Below, piece after piece: positions 9,201 through 10,700 of a stretch of 10,700 nucleotides of DNA. The notes beneath the pieces are model-generated. The model was given only the letters and a program-made list of their open reading frames with translations, searched no databases and was not told the DNA's origin. The stretch is from an uncultured Flavobacterium sp. (GTDB lineage: Bacteria; Bacteroidota; Bacteroidia; Flavobacteriales; Flavobacteriaceae). The stretch spans positions 1 through 10,700 of the forward strand of contig CAMPIZ010000031.1 of NCBI GenBank assembly GCA_946886675.1, read 5' to 3'. The position numbers and the translations under genes were made by a program. Every line of letters begins with the position of its first letter. Within the stretch, counting starts at the first letter, position 1.

Positions 9201-9440
9201 CCTGATAACGATGGAATTAATGACGGATGGGCTCCGGGTAACACTGCTAATTATCCTAACCTTGAGTTCTTTATATTCGACAGGTACGGTAGAAAACTGG
9301 CTACGCTTAAACCGGGCCAGGAGTGGGATGGTAAGTATAATGGGGTAGAGCTTCCTACGGGAGACTACTGGTATCTTGTTAAACTTAATAATCCACAAAA
9401 TGATAAAGAATATGTAGGACATTTCACCATTTACAGATAA
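1..9440 (+). CDS. Giant SprB-like repeat adhesin with T9SS type B C-terminal sorting domain (5'-partial)
   Basis: The frame is open from base 3 to the TAA at 9438-9440 (3145 codons); the true start and signal peptide lie left of the window. The GTG at 81 is an internal valine codon in mid-domain, not a start. The protein is a string of about 37 immunoglobulin-like domains in A-B-C order. A domains carry CFGEATG, then RDAIGC; B domains carry HEIC(L)xANDG, then D(D/A)xxC; C domains carry CTGNTPxN, then a YSLDG strand and NGC. The A and B signatures (C-x-G-x-x-x-G, a GGT/SGT-x-P-Y/LEYAIS strand, AGTYT, D-x-x-GC) match the SprB repeat family of Flavobacterium. The C-terminal 85 residues match the gliding-motility-associated (type B) T9SS sorting domain. 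By analogy it is exported to the cell surface as an adhesin, possibly the mobile adhesin of gliding. Composition is rich in Thr, Val, Ala and Asp, with almost no Lys. The sprF-like gene follows 73 bp downstream. Family assignment is firm; orthology to SprB itself rather than a paralogous adhesin is not shown. Confidence 0.95.
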   Translation, partial: IEVTDDAGCAATPITFTINPGVDIQAVAEATLYSCTGNTPNNETTITVDASVTADVQYSLDGGAYQSSNVFTNLAVGTHTVDVQHSNGCIDTVTFDIEDHQPITIDPAITIKEVFCFGEATGEITVTATGGTSPLEYAISPAFVYGPSGTFTGLTAGTYTVRVRDAIGCIDEVSAIIINEPTTALMASESVTHEICLNANDGTVTITVSGGTAPYETMLDSTDPANFAAVFNYTGLTAGDHTVYVRDANNCEYTPITFTINPGVDIQAVAEATLYSCTGNTPNNETTITVDASVTADVQYSLDGGAYQSSNVFTNLAVGTHTVDVQHSNGCIDTVTFDIENRDPVAATASVTADVLCFGEATGSIEATVTSGTAPYEYAISTAPANFVASNTFTGLAAGTYTITVRDAIGCEFTTTAVTVGEPAAALTASEAVTHEICLGANDGTVTVTVTGGTSPYFTSLDGAAPIQGQLTYSSLAPGTYTIEVTDDAGCAATPITFTIDPGVDITPVAEVQATCTGNTPGNIVFVTNLDPAVLADVEYSLDGITYQAEEYFVDLAAGSYTVYVRHTNGCIQTDDFTITASPAIVATAAVTADVLCFGEATGSIEATVTSGTAPYEYAISTDPANFVTSNTFTGLAAGTYTITVRDAIGCEFTTTAVTVNEPAAALTASEAVTHEICLGANDGTVTVTVTGGTSPYFTSLNGAAPIQGQLTYSSLAPGTYTIEVTDDAGCAATPITFTINPGVDIQAVAEATLYSCTGNTPNNETTITVDASVTADVQYSLDGGAYQASGVFTNLAVGTHTVDVQHTNGCIDTVTFDIEDHQPITIDPAITIKDVFCFGEATGEITVTATGGTTPLEYAISPAFTYQASNTFTGLTAGTYTIRVRDAIGCIEETSVITIDQPTAALAASATPTHEICLGANDGTVTVTVTDGTGPYETMLDSTDPADFAAVFTYTGLTPGSHTVYVRDANNCEYAPITFTIDPGVDIQAVAEATLYSCTGNTPDNQTTITVNASVTADVQYSLDGGAYQSSNAFTNLAVGTHTVDVQHTNGCIDTVTFDIENRDPVTATAAVTADVLCFGEATGSIEATVTSGTAPYEYAISTDPANFVTSNIFTGLAAGTYTITVRDAIGCEFTTTAVTVGEPAAALTATESVTHEICLGANDGSVTVTVNGGTSPYFTSLNGAAPIQGQLTYSSLAPGTYTIEVTDDAGCAATPITFTIDPGVDITPVAEVQATCTGNTPGNIVFVTNLDPAVLADVEYSLDGITYQAEEYFVDLAAGSYTVYVRHTNGCIQTDDFTITASPAIAATAAVTADVLCFGEATGSIEATVISGTAPYEYAISTDPANFVASNTFTGLAAGTYTITVRDAIGCEFTTTAVTVGEPAATLTASEAVTHEICLGANDGTVTVTVTGGTSPYFTSLNGAAPIQGQLTYSSLAPGTYTIEVTDDAGCAATPITFTIDPGVDIQAVAEATIYSCTGNTPDNQTTITVNASVTADVQYSLDGGAYQASNVFTNLAVGTHTVDVQHSNGCIDTVTFDIEDHQPITIDPAITIKDVFCFGEATGEITVTATGGTTPLEYAISPGFAYQASNTFTGLTAGTYTVRVRDAIGCIAETSVITIDQPTAALAASATPTHEICLGANDGTVTVTVTDGTGPYETMLDSTDPADFAAVFTYTGLTPGSHTVYVRDANNCEYAPITFTIDPGVDIQAVAEATLYSCTGNMPNNETTITVDASVTADVQYSLDGGAYQASGVFNNLAVGTHTVNVQHTNGCIDTVTFDIEDHQPITIDPAVAVTDVLCFGEATGEITVTATGGTTPLEYAISPGFAYQASNTFTGLTAGTYTIRVRDAIGCMDETSAIIVNEPTAVLDVASAIVNESCIGLANGSVTLTVTGGTAPYFTSLNSNNPVDFAQDVFSYTDLAAGDYTVYVRDANGCEFTPIDFTIEPGINIQAIAETTIYNCTGNTPGNETIITVNTTVTADVQYSLDGGAYQSSNVFTNLTVGAHTVDVQHVNGCMETVTFDIEDHQPIAIDPAVAVTDVLCFGEATGEITVTATGGTTPLEYAISPAFVYGPSGTFTGLTAGTYTVRVRDAIGCLDEVSAIIINEPTTALTASKTVTHEICLNANDGTVTITVSGGTAPYETMLDSTDPANFAAVFNYTGLTAGDHTVYVRDANNCEYAPITFTINPGVNIQAVAEPTVYNCTGNVPGNETTITVDASVTADVQYSLDGGTYQASNVFTNLAVGTHTVDVQHTNGCIDTVSFDIEDHQPITIDPAVAVTDVLCFDETTGEITVTATGGTAPLEYAISPDFIYGASNTFTGLAAGTYTVRVMDAIGCMAETTTITINEPASALDVTYTTANATCTGLSDGSVTLNVTGGTAPYFTSLNSSNPADFAQDVFTYSNLSGGNYTVYVRDANGCEFAPIDFTIDPGIDIQAAVQPTVYNCTGNVPGNSTTVTVNPAEAANMMYSLDGGAYQSSNTFTNLTVGTHTVDVQHVNGCMETVTFDIEDHQPIAATATVTSDVFCYGDDTGEIVVNATGGTGQLEYAISPWYNYTTNNVFTTLVAGNYTIIVRDEIGCEYTIQNVIVTQPATPIVATIDWEDETCLNANDGSVTISVSGGTAPYSTSMDGVNFVQDLFTYDNLGGGQHIVFVQDATGCQIIPIVFNVEDGVYINPDVTVQPVCNPGNLPGNEVVVTVAPELIGHVEFSLDGINYQDSNIFYNLPPGDYTIYVRHENGCVRPEAFTVVFIKPISAVLETRDVPCNGEAGGSIIVTGSGGIGTLTYGISPDFDMSSDFEFTDLAAGDYVIRVQDETGCYAEYPVTISEPAELVVTLVETFQEVCENDNNAALLINITGGTAPYSTSLNPDTNFEEGKELYSDLDGGQIYTVYVRDANGCISAIDVELDDPVMINAIAGVEYDCQENTLTVEVDAAVQGYVTYSLNGAAPQNNNVFENLPDGTYTIDVIHTSGCMDTTEPVTIVNNSPLTLYVNESGLNQLTATASGGAGGYTYTFNGEYMGTTNVFEYYSSGNYEIIVTDSSGCNDVIFKELTFVDITLPDIMTPDNDGINDGWAPGNTANYPNLEFFIFDRYGRKLATLKPGQEWDGKYNGVELPTGDYWYLVKLNNPQNDKEYVGHFTIYR
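297..2462 (+). repeat. Higher-order repeat copy 1 (T1-T3, 2166 bp)
   Basis: Three triads of different subtype. T1 (297-1022) has A with GEITVTATGG, B with ETMLDSTDP and C with YSCTGNTPNN. T2 (1023-1742) has A with GSIEATVTSG, B with YFTSLDGAAP and the alternative C with ATCTGNTPGN/EEYFVDL. T3 (1743-2462) has the same A and B types as T2 but the YSCTGN type of C. The subtype order is therefore (II,II,II)-(I,I,I)-(I,I,II). T1 is the least typical member: parts of its A and B domains match T9 (about 6198-6527) better than the corresponding T4. Confidence 0.88.
1434..1702 (+). repeat. 269-bp perfect repeat, copy 1
   Basis: Read base by base, this block is identical to 3600-3868. It spans the end of a B domain and most of the alternative C domain (ATCTGNTPGN, EEYFVDL). 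The first differences outside are at 1433 (a versus c) and 1703 (c versus t). No synonymous change has accumulated, so exchange or duplication must be recent, or assembly should be checked. Confidence 0.9.
2463..4628 (+). repeat. Higher-order repeat copy 2 (T4-T6, 2166 bp)
   Basis: T4 (2463-3188), T5 (3189-3908) and T6 (3909-4628) repeat the subtype order of T1-T3 at an offset of exactly 2166 bp, with no insertion or deletion seen at the landmarks checked. The strongest match is 3600-3868, identical over 269 bp to 1434-1702. Small protein differences between copies include ANDGS versus ANDGT and NGGTSP versus TGGTSP in the T5 B domain, and VISG versus VTSG in the T6 A domain. Confidence 0.9.
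3600..3868 (+). repeat. 269-bp perfect repeat, copy 2
   Basis: Partner of 1434-1702, exactly 2166 bp downstream; it covers the same part of T5 (end of B, most of the alternative C domain). Confidence 0.9.
4629..5354 (+). repeat. T7: first triad of an incomplete third higher-order copy
   Basis: T7 has the (II,II,II) subtype and copies T4 at an offset of 2166 bp; 4977-5175 is identical to 2811-3009 over 199 bp. The phase predicts that the next triad should be (I,I,I), but T8 has a different type, so the three-triad periodicity stops here. The C domain differs from T4's at the CTGN motif (TGNMPNN in T7, TGNTPDN in T4) and resembles the T0/T1/T3 C domains there, another sign of mosaic exchange. 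Confidence 0.88.
5355..6083 (+). repeat. T8: mosaic triad with an alternative B domain
   Basis: The A domain up to about 5560 closely follows T7: 5467-5526 differs from 4741-4800 at two bases. Beyond that the DNA becomes AT-richer and the B domain switches to a third type, with SCIGLANGSVTL, TSLNSNNP and DFAQDVF. The C domain has YNCTGNTPGN, a variant of the YSCTGN type. This triad marks the border between homogenised copies upstream and diverged copies downstream. Confidence 0.88.
6084..6809 (+). repeat. T9: triad closely matching T1 over part of A and B
   Basis: The subtype is (II,II,II), with the distinctive PAFVYGPSGTF segment in A and LNANDGTVTITVSGG in B, both otherwise seen only in T1. 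Bases 6198-6334 match 411-547 with two mismatches, and 6378-6522 match 591-735 with only a few. The C domain carries CTGNVPGN, shared with T10 rather than T1, so similarity to T1 stops at a domain border. Confidence 0.88.
6810..7538 (+). repeat. T10: triad with the same alternative B type as T8
   Basis: The A domain has CFDETTGEI instead of CFGEATGEI and a VMDAIGC end instead of VRDAIGC. The B domain (TCTGLSDGSVTL, TSLNSSNP, DFAQDVF) pairs with that of T8, two triads upstream. The C domain has YNCTGNVPGN followed by the divergent PAEAANMMYSLDG. Codon use is AT-richer than in T2-T7. Confidence 0.87.
7539..8255 (+). repeat. T11: divergent triad, first tryptophans of the visible protein
   Basis: The A domain has CYGDDTGEI and ISPWYNYT; B has TIDWEDETCLNANDG and a DATGC end; C has VCNPGNLPGN and HENGC. 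All six cysteines are kept although most other positions have drifted. One hand-counted line (7681-7740) is 30% GC, against 62% for 1021-1080 in the T2 part of the array. Confidence 0.85.
8256..8957 (+). repeat. T12: most divergent complete triad
   Basis: The A domain has PCNGEAGGSI and DETGC; B has EVCENDNNAA and DANGC; C has a shortened YDCQENTLTVE start and HTSGC. The C domain lost residues around the CTGN-type loop, which accounts for the shorter triad. Cysteine positions and the final G-x-Y-T strand remain recognisable. Degeneration toward the array end is usual for tandem repeats that exchange mostly in the middle. Confidence 0.82.
8958..9182 (+). other. Last Ig-like domain of the adhesin, missing its first cysteine
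   Basis: These about 75 codons (visible residues 2986-3060) start at NNSPLTL and end just before the sorting domain. They keep the core of the repeat (ATASGGAGGYTYTFNG, then SSGNYEIIVTDSSGC), but the first-cysteine position is replaced by a stretch around NESGLNQ. It fits a capping or linker domain between the repeat shaft and the export signal. Because it is much less conserved than the repeats, its assignment rests on these two core segments. Confidence 0.75.
9183..9437 (+). other. T9SS type B (gliding-motility-associated) C-terminal sorting domain
   Basis: The last 85 residues (visible residues 3061-3145) carry the hallmarks of this domain: an early TPDNDGINDGW loop, NYPNLEFFIFDRYGR (FDRYG at 9276-9290), EWDGKYNG, LPTGDYWYLVKL, and a final GHFTIYR. 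The domain directs export across the outer membrane by the T9SS and, in the type B class, works with an SprF-family partner. The usual family loop reads closer to TPNGDGIND; here it is TPDNDGIND, a modest variant. Confidence 0.93.
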
Positions 9441-9450
9441 TAATTAATAA

Positions 9451-9480
9451 AAGCCGCAGCCTGGAAACAGGTTGTGGCTT
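9451..9480. terminator. Hairpin between the adhesin and sprF-like genes; possible bidirectional or partial terminator
   Basis: Arms 9451-9463 and 9468-9480 form a 13-bp stem with two G-U pairs (as RNA on the + strand) and a four-base GAAA loop, a stable GNRA-type tetraloop. It begins 10 bases after the adhesin stop codon. On the + strand the stem is followed by GAATTAAAAT rather than a T run, so full termination there is doubtful. On the - strand it is followed by TTTTATTAATTA, a better terminator tail. It may therefore be a partial terminator, an mRNA-stabilising 3' structure after the long adhesin message, or a block to antisense transcription. I see no TAnnTTTG-type promoter element in the rest of the 9441-9513 gap, which favours read-through into the next gene. 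Confidence 0.6.
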
Positions 9481-9513
9481 GAATTAAAATAAAACAGGCC
9501 AAATACACAAAAA

Positions 9514-10449
9514 ATGAAAAAAATATTACTCCTTCTGATTTTACTTTCTGTATCGGTACTACGTTCGCAGGAGCTTGCAATACCAACTTTTACACAATAC
9601 CTGGCAGATAACCCATTTATTATATCGCCTGCCTATGCGGGTATAGGCGACCACGTTAAAATAAGGCTTAACGGCCTTACACAATGGGTAGGGATAAAAG
9701 ATGCACCTGATATGCAGTCGCTTGCCGCTGATATGAGAATAGCAGACGATACGGGTGTTGGTATATTTTTATGGAATGATAAAAATGGCAATACCAGGCA
9801 GTATGGTGGTAAATTCTCTTTTGCACACCACCTTATCCTGGATAAGTATTATAATCAGTTCCTTTCACTGGGGCTATCATATAACCTTAACCAGTTTAAG
9901 CTGGATGTTGAAAATATAGAAACTCCCGATCCTTCAGTTAATGATAACCGCTATGTGGTTAACCATAACTTTGATGTTGCAGTATTATACAGAATAGGAT
10001 CTTATTATTTAAACTTTACTGCGAGCAATATATTAAATAAAAACCTTGATGTGTTTGCTATTAGCGAACCAAACAGGTTAAGAAACTATCAGGTATATAC
10101 CGGTTATACTTTTAAGGGAGCCGGTAGCTTTGAGCTGGAGCCGTCAGCTTATGTTCAGTATTTTGAAAGTGATGCCAGGTCGTCAACAGATTTTAACCTT
10201 AAGTTCAGGTATATGGATGTTGAAGATTATTACTGGGTGGGTATTAACTACCGCTTTCTTAATGATCAGATGATGGAACCTATAAACATTGGCCCTATGG
10301 CCGGTTTAAAAAAGTCTAACTTTTATTTTGCTTATTCCTATCAGGTAACAACTAACGAGTTATTAGCCTACAACACAGGCACCCACATGATTACTATTGG
10401 CCTTGATATTTTCCAGGGAGTAAGCAATTGTCCTTGTACCTGGCATTAA
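9514..10449 (+). CDS. PorP/SprF family type IX secretion system outer-membrane protein (sprF-like)
   Basis: A complete 311-residue protein. An N-terminal signal peptide (about residues 1-19, MKK, a Leu-rich core, ending near RSQ) precedes the family's start region: FTQYLADNPF (26-35), SPAYAG (38-43), QWVG (57-60) and AP (64-65). The rest alternates polar and hydrophobic residues as in an outer-membrane beta-barrel (for example YNQFLSLGLSYNLNQF, YQVYTGYTF, YYWVGINYRF) and ends in a CPC motif (306-308). Length is normal for the family. In Flavobacterium johnsoniae, SprF is needed to secrete SprB, and many type B adhesin genes are followed by an sprF paralogue, so this gene is probably the dedicated export partner of the adhesin. 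The ATG at 9514 is preferred because the signal peptide begins there; no Shine-Dalgarno sequence is present, only the A-rich stretch usual in this group. Codon use is AT-rich (one counted line, 9961-10020, is 25% GC), unlike the central adhesin repeats. Whether it is SprF itself or a paralogue cannot be told here. Confidence 0.92.
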   Translation: MKKILLLLILLSVSVLRSQELAIPTFTQYLADNPFIISPAYAGIGDHVKIRLNGLTQWVGIKDAPDMQSLAADMRIADDTGVGIFLWNDKNGNTRQYGGKFSFAHHLILDKYYNQFLSLGLSYNLNQFKLDVENIETPDPSVNDNRYVVNHNFDVAVLYRIGSYYLNFTASNILNKNLDVFAISEPNRLRNYQVYTGYTFKGAGSFELEPSAYVQYFESDARSSTDFNLKFRYMDVEDYYWVGINYRFLNDQMMEPINIGPMAGLKKSNFYFAYSYQVTTNELLAYNTGTHMITIGLDIFQGVSNCPCTWH

Positions 10450-10540
10450 TCCTGCATCTGTTACTGCCTGTTATGGGGATTCACTAAAATGCGCATGAAG
10501 AAGAAAAGATGTCTAATGTTTCACTAAAAAACTACAAACC
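10450..10540 (+). other. Gap after the sprF-like gene with a 10-bp direct repeat
   Basis: This 91-bp stretch has no convincing promoter or terminator. TTCACTAAAA occurs at 10480-10489 and again at 10520-10529, 40 bp apart, the second copy just upstream of the next reading frame. A 12-codon frame from ATG 10489 to the TAA at 10525-10527 lies between them; it is too short to call. The meaning of the direct repeat is unknown. Confidence 0.4.
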
Positions 10541-10700
10541 ATGTATCAAATTTTATGTTATTCGTTTGGAGCTTTCTTTTTGATGGCATCAGGAAAACTT
10601 ATTATTGCCGGCCTTGACAGGAACAACGGCAAATTTAGGAACATAGGGTTTTGCAACCTCTGCATTTCGGTTGTACTCCTTTTACTGGGAGCCTGTATCC
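10541..10700 (+). CDS. Hypothetical small hydrophobic protein (3'-partial)
   Basis: From the ATG at 10541 the frame stays open for 53 codons to the window edge, starting MYQILCYSFGAFFLM. There are two hydrophobic stretches, about residues 4-26 (interrupted by a Ser-Gly-Lys) and about 41-53 (ISVVLLLLGACI), separated by a basic polar loop (LDRNNGKFRN, then GFCNLC). It looks like a small inner-membrane protein with two membrane passes. Four cysteines occur in the visible part (residues 6, 38, 41 and 52), including a C-x-x-C at 38-41. I do not recognise a family. It lacks a Shine-Dalgarno sequence but has the A-rich leader common in this group. Its start lies 91 bp after the sprF-like gene, so it could belong to the same transcript or be independent. 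Confidence 0.5.
   Translation, partial: MYQILCYSFGAFFLMASGKLIIAGLDRNNGKFRNIGFCNLCISVVLLLLGACI

Noticed and set aside
9441..9513. Promoter for the sprF-like gene
   Set aside because: No TAnnTTTG-type -7 element with an upstream TTG at suitable spacing was found in the gap.
10489..10527. Small reading frame of 12 codons in the gap after the sprF-like gene
   Set aside because: Too short, Lys/Arg-rich without other features, and no sign of a translation start; the ATGCGCAT palindrome at its start is only 8 bp.

Overview
The window comes from a gliding or surface-adhesive member of the Bacteroidota, most likely a flavobacterium. The evidence is a giant cell-surface protein built from SprB-type repeats and ending in a type B sorting domain of the type IX secretion system (T9SS), followed on the same strand by a PorP/SprF-family outer-membrane protein. 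Start sites preceded by A-rich stretches instead of Shine-Dalgarno sequences, and AT-rich codon use outside the repeats, fit that group. Genus and species cannot be fixed from this sequence.

Layout. Bases 1-9440 are the 3' part of one uninterrupted reading frame of 3145 visible codons, open at the left edge. Up to about 8957 it consists of immunoglobulin-like domains in a strict A-B-C order. Each A-B-C triad is about 241 residues (714-729 bp), and twelve complete triads (T1-T12 here) plus the tail of another (T0) are present. T1-T7 also follow a higher-order repeat of exactly 2166 bp (three triads, 722 codons), which covers about two and a half copies. T8-T10 instead look two-triad periodic, and T11-T12 are divergent. 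A last half-conserved domain (8958-9182) leads into the 85-residue sorting domain (9183-9437). A 73-bp gap holding a strong hairpin separates the adhesin from the sprF-like gene (9514-10449). A 91-bp gap then precedes a small hydrophobic reading frame that starts at 10541 and runs off the right edge.

How the genes work together. In characterised flavobacteria, SprB-type adhesins with type B sorting domains leave the cell through the T9SS and need a partner SprF protein for export. The adhesin and sprF-like gene here look like such a substrate/partner pair, probably co-transcribed, with the hairpin a candidate for setting their relative expression. The third reading frame has no recognised role.

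The most notable content is the repeat architecture itself: nested periodicities, blocks of perfect identity between distant copies, a patch in T1 that matches T9 far better than its positional equivalent, a sharp GC change between the homogenised and divergent triads, near-absence of lysine, and a regular two-cysteine pattern. I see no RNA genes, CRISPR array, insertion sequence or phage gene. Apart from the repeat evolution, this looks like a known kind of system rather than an undescribed one.
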